A stretch of DNA of 64,000 bases from Naegleria lovaniensis. Lineage: Eukaryota; Heterolobosea; Eutetramitea; Acrasida; Naegleriidae. The translations under genes were made by a program, and so were the position numbers. The stretch lies in contig NW_025407847.1 of the NCBI RefSeq assembly GCF_003324165.1, positions 575,202-639,201 on the forward strand. Direction: 5' to 3'. The notes beneath the pieces are model-generated. The model did not search any database. It saw nothing but the letters and a program-made list of their open reading frames with translations, and was not told where the DNA came from. Shown piece after piece: positions 44,863 to 57,782 of this stretch (its first letter is position 1; the number at the start of each line of letters is the position of its first letter).

Positions 44863-47800
44863 ATGCCAGAACAAATCACTCTTGGCAGCACTACTGGTAT
44901 GTAACCAACGAATTTAAATAATTCTCATCGTCGTCGTATCCATGTGATGAAATATTTGATTTTTATGGTTTTTGGATCACGTGCTCCAACGGACATGTGT
45001 GTCGTTCATGTACGACTTTCTGTTGAAATGAACAGCCGCAAGAGAGGTTATTGGTTTCAACCTTTCCTTGTTGAAAGGAGGAACCATTACTCAAACAATA
45101 GGTACGTATTGTGAGCGTCCCACAACGAGAGCAGTTGTTGTTTCTAATGAATGATCTCACCTGTTATTGATGACACATGTCATCTCAAAATGACGAACTT
45201 GTGATCAGTGGGTGGAATTATCACTGCTCTCGTGATAGCGTCGACCGTTGCTACCATCATTCTCGTGAGCGTGGGAGTTGGATATTCTCCTCCAACTGCA
45301 AAGAATGACTTGGCCACTACTTACAAGCGTGTGCCAATTACAAGTAAGTACTACTCGTAAATTCTCCTCATAGGTGCGAATGTCATTCTCATTCTTGAAT
45401 GTACGAACTATAATTATTGGTCGTTTGTGTTCGCATGGTTTCTTTCTTCTTCTTCTTGAATACAGTCAATGTCTTGTTGAACGATGTGGACCCTCGTGGT
45501 GGTAATTTAACCTTGTCTGACATTGCCGTCCAACCTCAATATGGTACTGTCAAGATTGTTTCTCGTACCTCTGTATTGTATCAATCCTTGGGTGCATTTA
45601 CTGGTAATGATACTTTTTCATATGTGGTCTCAAATGTAAGTTTTTGAAAAGTCAACTATTGGGAATTCTAATTGTCTATCTTTTCAACTCAATAACTAAT
45701 TGTCTTTCAACTCTATAACAGTCCTATCTTACTGCAAATGCAACCGTCACTGTTCAAGTCTTGAATCGAGCTCCACAAGCGGTTCCAATTGCCAAGACTG
45801 TTCCAAAGAATGCTCGCAGATACGTTGTTGATATTTTCTCATACATTGGCGACAATGGAGAACGTATCTCTGATGTGGACAATGACATTCTCTATGTCAA
45901 TGGTTTTTCTGACAACACCATTGTCTCTGGTGGAGACTCTTCCAAATTGGGACTTGTTGAAGTTGACAAGTATACTGGTTTTTATTATACTCCTACTCCA
46001 AATTTCAATGGTGTTGAACTATTCACTTACACCATTAGTGATGGTAATGACACTTCATCTTCGACAGTTACTTTGACCATTGCCAACAATCCACCTGTTG
46101 CTGTGGATGATGTTTACAAAGTACCCAAGTATAGATCTGCTGTGTTGAATGTCTTGTCCAATGATTATGACATCAATGGTGATAATATTACTCTTACTCG
46201 TGCTTTAGGTGCCAGTTATGGAGCTGTCTATGTTGCCAGTGATAAGACGACAGTGAAATATATTACCTCCAGTACCCTTACTACAAATATGGTGATTCCT
46301 TTGAATATTCCATTACTGATGGTACTTCTGATGAGAGTTCTGCTGTTGTGTTTGTTCAAGTGTACAACAGTCCACCTCAAGTTTTTGGACAAACTGTCAA
46401 TGTTGCCAAGTCATCTGTCAACAACAATATTCCAATTGTTTACTATGATCCTGATGAAAAAGATTTAGTGACCTTAACCAAAGTCTCTCCATCCTTGCCA
46501 CAAGGTGCTATCAAAGCTACCAAGACCTATGCTGTCAAGTACTTTGAATGTTGTGACTATATCAATGTTGAAATCAACAATTATACCATGGTCTTTACTC
46601 CAACTCCAAATACTGTCTACTCAACAACATTTGACATTACCATGAACGATGGTGAATCTGATGGTTTTGGTAAAATCACTGTAAACGTTGTCAATACTCC
46701 TCCAGTAGCTGTTGACGACAATGCAAGCTGTGGAAAGAATTTACAAACTCTCATCAATGTTCTCGCCAATGATTATGACACTGATGCAGGTGACAGTGCT
46801 CTTCTCAAATTGACCACTGACTCTTGGACTTCTACCACTCAATTAGGTGGTACTGTTTCCATTTACAATGACACTCATGTCTTGTATGTTGCTCCAACTG
46901 GTGTGGTTGGTCAAACTGATGTTGCTACTTATAGAATTACGGATCAAAGTAAGACCAACTCTGGTGCTGCTGATCCAACAAGTTTTGCAACTGGTAAAAT
47001 TTATGTCAATCTTGTGAATAATCCTCCAACTCCAGTGGACGATGTGTTTACTATTCCAAAGGGTAAATCATCTGTTTTGAATGTGTTGGCCAATGATGTT
47101 GATCCAAATGATGGACCATCCTCTGTGAGAGTCATTAACTCTGTGGATGCTTCATCCAAGAAGAATATCTTGTCATCCATTTTGAGAAACCAAATTGGTG
47201 GAAATACTGATGCCTTGTCATATGCTGCTGTCAATGAAGAGTATACTGATTCCTTCACTTATGATGTCACTGATCAAAATGGATTGTCATCCACTTTTAA
47301 GGCTACTGTGACTTTGAACGTTGTCAACACTGCTCCTGTTGCTACTGATGACTCCTATGTCACTTTGTGGAATAGAAATGTAGATTGTAATGTTAAGGCC
47401 AACGATCAAGATGAAAATGGTGATTTACCAAGTTCAACCATTCAAGTCACGACTAATCCTTCACACGGTACCGTAGTTGTTGTTGGTGATAATGTGAGAT
47501 ATACTCCAACCAATGGTTATGTTGGTTCTGATTCATTCCAATATCGATTGAACGATGGTTCATCCTCAAATGCACTCTCCAACATTGCAACTGTGACCAT
47601 TGATGTGAGAAATAATGCACCTGTCACTGTTTCTGATTCTGTCACTACTCACTGGAATAACCCAACTGGTATTGTCGTTTCCCCTCTTGTCAATGACAAT
47701 GATCCAGACGGAGATGCTCTTGTTGTTTCTGCTGTGAACTCTGATACTGCTACTGTTGGTACTGCAACACTTGTCGATTCTCAAACTGTTCGATTTGTTC

Positions 47801-50800
47801 CAAGTACTGCCAAGCCAATTACTATTGGATCCAATGTTAAACAATTCACTTATACTGCTTCTGATAGCAACAAGCAAACGAGTGGTACTGTTTTGGTCAC
47901 CATTACAAATACTAAACCAGTTCCATCAGATGATACTTTCACATTGCACTGGGCTGCTTCTGCCACTGTGTTGGATGTTTTGAAGAATGATGTCGATGCC
48001 AATGGTGATTCATTAACTGTTGCAAGTGTTGATACGACAAGTTTGACAACTAAGGGATCAGCTTCTGTGACTTCTGGTTCAGGATCTGTCACTTACACTC
48101 CAAATAAGAGTTATACTGGTGCTAGTGATCAATTCAAATATACTGTCAATGATGGTGCTGAAGATTCTAGTGTTCAAGGAACTGTCACCATTCAACTTAC
48201 CAACAATGACAAACCAACTGCTTCTGATGCTTCTTATTCCGTTCATTGGAGAGTTTTACAAAGTGCTGGTGGATATCACGATTTTGATGTTCTTTCTGGA
48301 AAGACCACTGACAATGATGGTGACTCTCTCTCCGTTTCCGTTGTTTCCTCAAGTTCTTGCTCTGTTGTGAGCAATAAGGTTCGTGTGACTGTTTCAAGTG
48401 GATTCACTGGAACTACTCCATGCTCATTCACCATTTCTGATGGTCATGATAGTGTCACCAAGACTGCTAGTGTCATTACTTTCAACACTGCTCCAACATG
48501 TTCTGCCATTTCAGTTTCATTTGATCCAAGCAATTTCGATGCAGGACAAAAATTGCCATTACCAGTTTTGTGAATGATTTGGATGCTGCTGATGTTAGTT
48601 TCTTACTTCCAACTGATCCTGCAGGAGTACAAGCTGGAGATTCTCTCACAGTCAACACAGCTGACAGATCTCTTCTCTTTAAGCCAGCCAAGACTGTTGG
48701 AACTCGTGTCATGTCTTACAAGGTCACTGATGGTGTTGCTACTTCTTCAGCTTGTTCATTGACAGTTGCTGTTTCATCGACTAGTCCATCTGATTATTCC
48801 AAGTCCGTGACTGTTCATTGGAATTCAGCCAATAACGAAATTGATGTCTTTTCTGCCATTCCAACTTCAACCTTCTCAGAAATTTATCCAGGATATTCTG
48901 CAGTCTCAATTTCCTATAACTCTGGTAATAAGATGATTTACTACACACCAAAGAAGGCTGTTGGTTTTGATCAATTCATTGTTGGTGTTAAGGATCAACT
49001 CAACAATCCTAAAAATGTCACTGTTTCTGTCACCATTTACAACAATGCTCCAAGCGCTTCAGTTCCACAAGCTTCAGTTGTTTGGAGCTCAACTGGTATT
49101 GATATTGATTTACTTGTTGCATATTCTGATGCTGACATGACTGCTGGTTTTGAAACATTGGGAACAATTACCAACATTGATTCCACTGGTTGTTCAGGAA
49201 GTGTTTCTCTAAAGGCTGATAACAGAAATGCCAGATTTGTTCCACAAGGAACTTTCACTGGATTGACTCAATTCAAAGCAACTGCCACTGATGGTGTTGC
49301 CACAACTACTTTCACTGTTGCAGTTCTTGTGACCAATCAAGCTCCAGTCACTCAAGCTAAAACTGTCAGTATTACTTGGTCTCAACACAAGGCAGGTTAT
49401 AGCATCAATGTCTTGAACTTTGGTGGTAAGGTCGATAGTGATCCAGATGGAAATGCTTTAACTGCTTCTCTCACTAGTGGAGTTTCTCCATCTACTGCTG
49501 GTTCAGTTGCTCTTTCTGCATCACCAAATGCTGTGGTCACTGCTTCAAGTGTTTATTTGGGATCTTTCTCATTCTCTTATGCTGCTTCTGACACTGTTAC
49601 TTCCACACCAGGAAGTGTGACTGTGACTGTCACTAATACTTTACCATCACCAACTCCTGTCAATACCAATGTTCACTGGAGATCTAAGAATATTGCTCTG
49701 GATCCAGTGGTCACTTATGCTCCAACTCGAAAGGATTCTGATGGAGATTCATTGACTATTACTGCTGCTTCTGCTTCAAAGGGTACTGCTGTTGCTAATA
49801 CCAATACCATCACTTATACTGCTCCTGCTGTTCTTGGTTTGGACGTTGTTTCTTATACTCTCACTGATGGTGCTCAATCCGTGTCAAATGCCAACACTGT
49901 TGTCAATGTCAATGTGTTCAATACCAATCCAACTGCTGCTGCATTGACAGCATCTGGAAAATGGAAGGATGTCATCACCAAGGATTTGACCACTGGTGCA
50001 TGTACTGACAGTGACTCTTTGGATTCTTCCTTTGTTAAATTCAGTGGTGCAGTTTCTAATGCTGTAGGTGGTACAACTTCTGTTTCTGGAAATGTTGTGT
50101 CATTCACTCCAAATATTGCTGCTTCTTCATATGTCTTATCTGGAAATGTTTACACTGGAAGTGGTACCTATCAATACACTTGTACTGATGGTATGGGTAC
50201 TTCACAAGGATCAGTAGCAGTTACTGTTACCAATAATGCTCCAACTGGAACTGGAAACTCAATCGTCATTGCAAGAGATTATACCAAGACTACTTATGAT
50301 TTCACATGGGCTCAAATGGGTACATTCTCTGATGCTGACTCTGACACCATCTCTGTGATTAAGGTTGCTACTACTTCTGACGTTACTGTGACCACGACTG
50401 GATCTGGTATCCGATTGACCACTTCACAAACCGTCGTTGGTGCAAAGGCCATTACTTTCAAATTGTTCGATGGTCTCCATGAAAGTGTCAATACCTTGAC
50501 ATTTACTGTTACTTTCACCAATGCTGCTCCAACTTGTGTGGCTACAACCTTCAATGTCAATAAGGGACAAAGTGTTGACTTGTTACCAACACTCAAACTC
50601 CAAACATCTGATGCCAATAATGACTTGCTCTCCATTTCCTTATCTGGAACTGTTTCATCTACTTTGGGTACGTTGAGTGGAACTACTTTCACTGCTTCTT
50701 CCACAAAGAGCGGAACGAGCACTGCTCTCTCATTCACAGTTTCTGATTCTCAACTCGGCAATTCATGTGGAATTACTCTCAATGTCATTAACACTGCTCC

Positions 50801-52265
50801 AGTGGCTCAAAATGATGTATTTGCTGTAGCTGTCACCTCTCAATTGACTTACACCTACTCGTATACCAAGTTCTCTGATGCTGACACTGCAGATACACTC
50901 ACTGTCAGCAAGGTTTCTGATACTTGTAGTTCCATTGCTACTTCAGTGACCATTTCTACCTCTGGTTTGATTACATTCACTAGACAAAGCTCTGTCACTA
51001 CAGGATCCTGTGTTTTGAACGTCAAAGTTACTGATAGCGATAATAATCCACTCTCAGCAACTGCTGCTATCACTATTGGTCTTTCATCTCAAACACCAGT
51101 AGCAAGAAATGACAGATTCTCCATCAATCAAGGACAAACCATCAGAATCTTTGTTTCACAAATTTTAGCAAACGATACTGATGAATTTGGTTCCAGCAGT
51201 AGTCTCACCTTTGTTGGATTCAGTTGTCCAGATTCTACCTACTGTCACAGAACTCCAAGACAAATTACTGTGAATGGTGAAGTTGCCATTGAGGTTGACA
51301 GCGATTCTGCCACCTGTCAAGCTGACAAGTTCAGATATACCATGCAAACATCGTTTGGCACCCAAAAGAGTGCAGATGTTTTCATTGAATTCAAGAATTG
51401 TTATTGTACTGCCAAGATTGACTTTGTTTTCCTAGTCGATGCTTCTGGTTCCATTGGTAGTGACAACTTTAACAGCATGAGAACATTCTTGAAGGGAATT
51501 ACAGGTCGATTCAAACTTGGTACTGATGCCATTCAAGTTGGTATTGTGAAATTCCATGATGACAATACGATTGCATTGGGCTTATCCACCGATGGTGTTG
51601 CTATTAACAATACTTTAACAAATATGGCCTATGACGCTGGAAGTACTGCCCAAATTTCTGGATTGAGAGGAGCCATGCAAGTATTAAGACAAGGAAGAAC
51701 AGATGCTGCCAAGGTCATTTATATTTTAACAGACGGTATGGCCAATGTTCCATGTAGTTGTGGAGAATGTGTTTCTGAGTGGTCCAGTGCTCCAACTGTC
51801 TATCAATACAGTGTTGACACATTAATTACCAATTCAGGAATGGGTTCCAGTGCCAAGAGAACTGCATATAGAAATTTGTGTAAATATCAATTCAGTGACA
51901 CTGCATGGTCTTTCTCTGGAAAGGATTGTAACTTCTGCAGTTGGTGGGATAGTAATTCGTATTGTTTGCCTTGCTCTGATGCTGTTCCTATTGCTCAAAA
52001 GATTAATTCTTGGAAGAAGGATTCCAATGGAAACATGCCCAATGATCCAGACAATCCATTCAATGGAAATTCAAACGTTCAATGGAAGATTGTTGCGATG
52101 GCTGTAGGACCTGCCATGTCATTGCCTGTAGGAGCTCGTCAAATTCAAGGAATGAACTACGACCCATCTCGTGCCATGACTGTTTCTTGGGATGATTTGC
52201 AATCCACATTGTCAGAAATTGTCGATCAATCCTGTAACCTTGTTTCCGTTCAAGTAGGTCAATAA
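44863..52265 (+). CDS. Giant tandem cadherin-like/VCBS repeat protein with C-terminal VWA, four exons, two frame breaks
   Basis: Exons 44863-44896, 45209-45343, 45466-45635 and 45722-52265; about 2,294 residues when one base is restored near 46269 and one in the A5 run at 48548-48552. A 34-nt first exon leads into a membrane/signal segment (GGIITALVIASTVATIILV). About 20 Ig-like repeats of 85-100 residues follow, with NNPPVAVDD starts and NVLSNDYDINGD/NVLANDVDPNDG calcium-type loops, as in bacterial tandem-95/VCBS adhesins. From repeat 5 onward many have an HW at the first strand (VTTHWNN, FTLHWAA, YSVHWRV). The C-terminus is a VWA domain with MIDAS motif DASGSIGS (about 2019) and LTDG. No C-terminal anchor is seen. 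Likely a surface adhesin (inference). Confidence 0.84.
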
Positions 52266-52323
52266 ATTTATGTAATTTCTTGCACAAAGAAGAATATTGC
52301 AACATAGCAATTTTATTGACAGG

Positions 52324-55300
52324 TTAAAAATTTGGAATTTCTAAGCCCCAAATCAAAGGAGAGAATACACTAATGACCACCCAATATATAATAGTTATGG
52401 GCAATCCGGCTTTAACGAAATCCGATACTCGATATCCTGCACTACCAAGGACAAGAAGGTTTCCACTAAAGCCAATTGGAAATGCAAAACTTGACTGGGA
52501 TGCGTAAACAACACACATCACCAAACATCGAGTGTTTAGGTGGTAGGCCTCAGCAACAGAAATCGCTATTGGAATGCAAATGGCAACACAGGCGCTGCTT
52601 GTAATGACATTTGTGACGATCAAGGTAATTGCTGTGATAAATGCAGGTAAAATAATGGGAGGAATGTTTGCAATTTTCAACACTTCAGTGATTCCCTGCC
52701 CAAGGCCGCTTTGGACGATAGCAGTTCCAATTCCAAAAGATGCTCCAACTAATACAACCAAACTCCAGTCCACAAAATCAATAGCAGCCGAGGGAGAAAT
52801 TAATCCAAATGCAATCACAACGCAAAAACAAATAAAACTGCATTGCACCGTTGGAAATCCTGCAATAGTACAAGCAATCATTGCAAAAAAGAAAACGAAA
52901 ATCCAATGTTCCCACCACCATAAATCTAAAATTCTCTTTGAAAAAGGTACCTTAACAAGAAAAGGTTTTGATTTGAATGCGTCAAATGAAGGATCTACTT
53001 CACTGAAACGTGAAATCATGTAGAATTCTCTATGGGAGTCATGGAAATTGTAATAAAAGTTTGTCTTGCCAACCACTAGTATGGTGTCCCCAATATTGAC
53101 AGTCATTTTCTTCAAGTCTTGCTCGCTCTTTTCAGAAGTAAAATATAAATTTCTGATGGCCAATACTGTCACTCTATATCTCTTTTCAAATTCGAGATAT
53201 TCTTCTCCAACACACGAATTGGAAGGTCCAATAACCACCTCAAAGAATTCCAATGATGTTTTGGAATCAATTTTCTCCTCATCCTTCTTCTTATTCATTT
53301 CCAATGTTTTGCTAAGGATGTCTGGTGGCAAAGACTTTTTCAAGTTGTGGTGTAATTGATCAAGCACATAATTTTCTCTAAAAGATGGAGTGCCAACCAG
53401 GCGATCATTAGAGGATCCAGAGTGAACACTTGTGTTGCTTTGTGATATTAAATCTTCATCTGAAGCGATTGAAGAACATGAATGTAAGGTGCCCCTTCGC
53501 TCTCTAATTACAACTTGTGGCGTCTCGTTGCATTCTACTCCGCTTGCAATTAAACTTGATCGATGAACATCACTACTGTTCACATTGGGTGCTTCTATAC
53601 TTTCCTCATTATGTATTGATGTATCTTGATCAAAGGTCATTGCCTGTAATAAGAGAATGGATTTTGGTGATCCTTTAAATATTAAGATATCATCTTTCTC
53701 TATTGCTATACTTTGCGGAATTGGTATTCGTATTCTAATTTGTGAAGTCTCCTTTGGATGAATGGTTGTTGTGGGTTCTGTGTCTTTTGAAATCTCAATG
53801 ACAACAGACTCTACATCTTCCGAAGATGTTGAATCGTTCTTACTGTGGCTTGATTGTCTGTTGGGTGTTTGAGGATGGTATGAGCTCTCAACAGAATTGG
53901 AGGTGGTAAATTCCTTGTCTCTATATCCGCCCTCTGTCATACATGTAGTTGATGGAATCTCTTTGTTTGCAGCTGGATTTTTTCTTATTATTTCTACAAG
54001 CTCAATTCCTTCCAAGCCAAGTACTTTCATGACTTGGTCTTCATTCTTTCCCAACAAGTTAATGTACAATTTGAAAGGTTTGGTATGTTTTTCTTGATTC
54101 GCAAGGTGTGACATTTTTACAACCGTCACAAATTGTTCATGCCTATCCTTCATTTGAGGCCTTAGTGAAGAGAACCGATTGGCAAACCGTATAGAAGCTC
54201 GTTGTGCACTTTTAGCACCTCTTACTTCATCAGGTACAATCCATAAACCATAGGTCATCAAATAAATGATCGTTATTATACACAGCACACTTCCGAGATA
54301 GAAAAATTCATAAAATGTCAATGGATAAAATCCGTATGTAGTATAGATTCCATTTGCAACAATATTTGACGAATTTCCAATTAGTGTCAAAAATCCACTC
54401 CCAGAGGTAATGTATGTTAATGCCATCAGAAACTTTGAGGGTGAAACCTTGTTTTGTTTGGCCCATTCTAAAACAATTGGCAATCCTAACACTACGACTG
54501 GAGTATTGTTTACAAATGCTCCTATGGTGGCAAATACGAGACACATCCGCAATGTTGGTACCATGTATGAAACATGTTGGAGAAGTCTATTGCTTTTCTT
54601 GAAAGGAATTGGTGATCCAAAGAGCAGTTTGGCAAACTTTTTCACCAACGTATTTTGGGTCAATGGTTTCACAATGGGAAATAAGAGAGCAATCACCAAC
54701 GTTCCACTGTTGGCAAATCCGTTCACAGTTTGATCCAACGTAAGAATACCAGCAATGTTGAAAACAATCACTGTGCAAATGATAACCACATATGGTCTCC
54801 ATACAGATAATATTAATAGAACGATCATAACAATAAGGCATATCAGTACAAACCACAACTTCCAAGAACTCCAAGCAAATGCTATCACTGGAGAGGCAGA
54901 GGAACAAATATTTGTCACAGGATCTGAGCTCGTAGTAATGTTCTCAATCACTAGCGCATGTTTGATCACTTTCAGTGTGGAAAATGTGTATGATGGGTTG
55001 GATGCGCTTTGAAATAGAGAATAAATTGATGATGTAATATTATCAATGTTGCTGTCATTGAATTGCATTCTGTAGGTATAGTTCGAAATCAACATTTGCT
55101 CAAATTTCGACGTGTTAAATCGTATTGAAAACCACTGAAGGTAGTATTTGTTCTTATACAATTCTGGTATATCGAGTAGGTCAGAAGCGCTTTTCAAGAG
55201 ACCTTGGGTCAACCCATTCAAATCTATTTTCATTTTCGAAGAATCAATACGTATTCCATCCGTGTTCGTTAGGGTTGTTGACTAATAAGTTCTTCAGGCA

Positions 55301-55664
55301 AAAATAATGAGTTAATGTACTCTGTGTTCTTGAATAAATTTTGATGGATGAGTCTAAAGTACTGAAAGAAGTAGGTGTTGTTGGTGCTGGTAGTCGTTAG
55401 TGAATGGCTGTTGGAAAATATAAAGTCCCAATTAAGGATGTTTGACGCTGACGAATAGGAGAATGTTGTCAACGCTAATCGTTCAGTTTTGTTATCGGCT
55501 TTCACGTGTGTGAATTGTGTGGAAAATTGGAACGCATGTACAAAGATGACACATGGCTGTGCAGTCCAGTGAGTAAACGTGTCCAGGAGACATGACAAAG
55601 CTAACAGCACAATGAGCACACGAGTTAGTGTGTTCACGTTATGGAGGTGCCCATATGAAACCAT
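52324..55664 (-). CDS. SAC1-type SLC13/ion transporter with RCK-C insertions, one frame break
   Basis: About 1,113 residues after adding one A near 55275. An N-terminal hydrophobic segment (TRVLIVLLALSCLLDTF) and a large extracellular stretch precede 10-12 membrane helices of the CitM/DASS type (GAFVNNTPVVVLGLPIVL, then near the C-terminus SSFAFPIGFSGNLLVLGSAGYRVSDFVKAGLP, shown in part). A cytosolic region of about 330 residues lies in the middle with two RCK_C/TrkA-C-like pieces (KDDILIFKGSPKSILLLQ and IGDTILVVGKTNF). This split-membrane, RCK-C-in-the-middle layout matches Chlamydomonas SAC1 and related sulfate/anion transporters. Substrate is unknown. Frame break restores PEELISQQTLTNTDG. 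Convergent with the adhesin gene, 58 bases apart. Confidence 0.85.
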
Positions 55665-56675
55665 GTTTTCTTCTTTTTCGTTTGTTATTGTACTGAATCA
55701 TCGCCAACGTGTGTTCGTCTAAGTCTAGCACGATGATATCACGGCACTTGACAATGTTAACAACGAGAACAAGAAAATTCCTTATTTCTCGATGCAAAAA
55801 CCTAACATGGCTAACCTTGCTCGGCCCTTGTAACACTACATCACCCTAGTTGAGTCAATTCAGCGCCGCCAACAGAAACATCGTGCTTTTGTAAGTGACA
55901 TAGGGAGTTCTTATGAGAAACGCTTGAAGTGTCATCACCGAAATAAAAGTAGCTAATCGACATTTAAGTGTAGAAACTCCGCGCTAGAGTTGCCTCGTTG
56001 GAATAATTAATAAACCCTGTTTTGATTTCGTCGTCACAACCAACAACATCTGAATTCAGCCTATTTCGCTAGTTGCAAATTCACAATTGTTGCGTATTTA
56101 GCTCGGTGTAGAGGTCACAGCCGTTGCGCAGTGGTCAGTATGGTTGTATTCTATGCACAAGCAACAAGAAATGAGTTTGTCAACATCAACAAGAATGGTA
56201 TTGGATGCAGTAACAGTGATATCACAGTATTCCAAAAATTTTTGCAAACATGAGATTAACGATATCAACTAAACTATTCACTTCTTATTTGTAGTATCTT
56301 TGCGCTTTTCAAAATAATGATCCTGACACTCGGAACAAGGCTTGATGAGATACAAGTGAACAATGATGTACACGATCAACCCGATGGATTATTATGAATT
56401 AGAACAGGGAAATATCATCTCAACATTTTTTTTGAGAAATTCAACTACCAGAGGTTCCAGCACAAGGATGTCCTTTGGAATGGTTTCAAAAACCACCTCA
56501 CTAAGAAATGAAAACAACATCCACACACTTTCAAATAGTAACTTGTTAACGGTGTCGAGAAAAAGCTGCAGGGCCTGTCTGGCTTAATATCATTGCGTCG
56601 CGGTTGTTACGGAACGTCCATGGTGCACCGATTTTATTGAAACAAGAAAATACATTGTTATACTTGCACGTTCTA
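55665..56675. other. Intergenic with unsupported small frames
   Basis: 1,011 bases between the transporter start and the broken membrane gene's end. A minus-strand frame at 56394-56585 reads like helical protein (LQLFLDTVNKLL, VVFETIPKDILVLE), and a plus-strand frame covers 56363-56587; neither has a supporting start, partner exon or known domain. At 56120-56150 the bases gttgcgcagtggtcagta mimic a tRNA A box, but no T-loop or acceptor pairing follows. Confidence 0.35.
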
Positions 56676-57772
56676 TCAGTTAACGCGCATGTATGGAGGT
56701 GCTGTTGGTTGCATCTCATGTTGGTTTGGACGTTGTTGGCATGGTGACGTTAGCGGTAATATTGAGGTTGAATAATTAGAAACCTCTTTCTCCTTTAATT
56801 CTTTTTCCTTGAGTTGACGAATCACTCGTCTTCTGTCTAAAATAGCAACAATCACCATAACACCTGTACAAATTAGCATTGCCATTGAAGGGCCTGCAAA
56901 AGCCCACGTATGCCAATACATTTCACTAGTCTTGTACATTACAATAGCACGGCAAACAGTATACTAAGGACAGCTGGAAAAACTACGATACAAATAGTAC
57001 CAGCTAACCGAGCCGTGAGCTTGTTCGTTGACTGATTCATTGTATTAATGGCAGACTGTGTGAATTCATGAATAGTCTGATAAATCTTCATTTTTTTTCG
57101 AGTGCTTGCTCTAAAACTTTCGACTTCCCATACTGAAAGATGAGATCTCCTTGTTTCCATTTCATCTTTCACGTTGGAAAGTTACGAGATTTGTTTTCGT
57201 GTTGCTTCGGGTGTTATTAGACTGTGGGAGCTCAATACGTTCAGTCATGTCAATACTTTTCATGGGATAGGTGGAGTTGGTGGTAACGATGGCGTATAAT
57301 TGCTTGTAAATCCTCCGTCATGTAATAGTACAACAAGAGAATCCATGTCCACAGCATGAATCGCTAATAAAAATGCTTTATGATCTTGATCGAATATCTA
57401 GAGCAACATAGATTGCACAAGCGTCATGCAAGCATTGAGAGAAATCTCCACACGCGTTTTCCAATCCTTAAACGTTAACATAATATTGTAATTTTAGCTT
57501 CAAATAAAAACCTTGGCATGCAATCCTTTCTCAGCATGCGAATACCTTCTTGATAGGAGAAAGAATCGCCATTTCGATGGGTCATATTTTCGAACAGTCG
57601 AATACATTCCAGTAATTCTTCTGAGAAGGATTCCAAGTGATTGGCTGAATCAATTTCTCCGTTAGTAGAAAATCCTTCAGTGGCAATATGAACTTCCGAA
57701 TTCCTGTGATAAATGACGGAGACCAACACTTGTGCAATAGACAACTATGATCAACACAGTGACAGCAACCAT
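56676..57772 (-). pseudogene. Broken membrane-protein gene (several frame breaks)
   Basis: From the ATG at 57772 a signal/anchor segment starts MVAVTVLIIVVYC. Coding-like pieces then lie in shifting frames: THRNGDSFSYQEGIRMLRKD, ACGDFSQCLHDACAIYVALD, DHKAFLLAIHAVDMDSLVVL, ERIELPQSNNTRS and a C-terminal pair of membrane helices (LAGTICIVVFPAVLSILFAV; GPSMAMLICTGVMVIVAIL) with a Lys/Glu cytosolic tail. At least five single-base changes are needed over 1.1 kb, more than elsewhere. It could be a true pseudogene or an indel-rich consensus. It starts 10 bases after the stop of the gene at 57783-60948, too close for a normal separate gene, so the two may be one locus. Confidence 0.45.
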
Positions 57773-57782
57773 CCATTTATTG

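Noticed and set aside
46260-48560. Programmed ribosomal frameshifting in the giant surface gene
   Set aside because: No slippery heptamer or shared context at the two sites; both are simple homopolymer losses like those in unrelated genes.
56105-56160. tRNA-like A box (gttgcgcagtggtcagta)
   Set aside because: No B box, anticodon arm or acceptor pairing follows.
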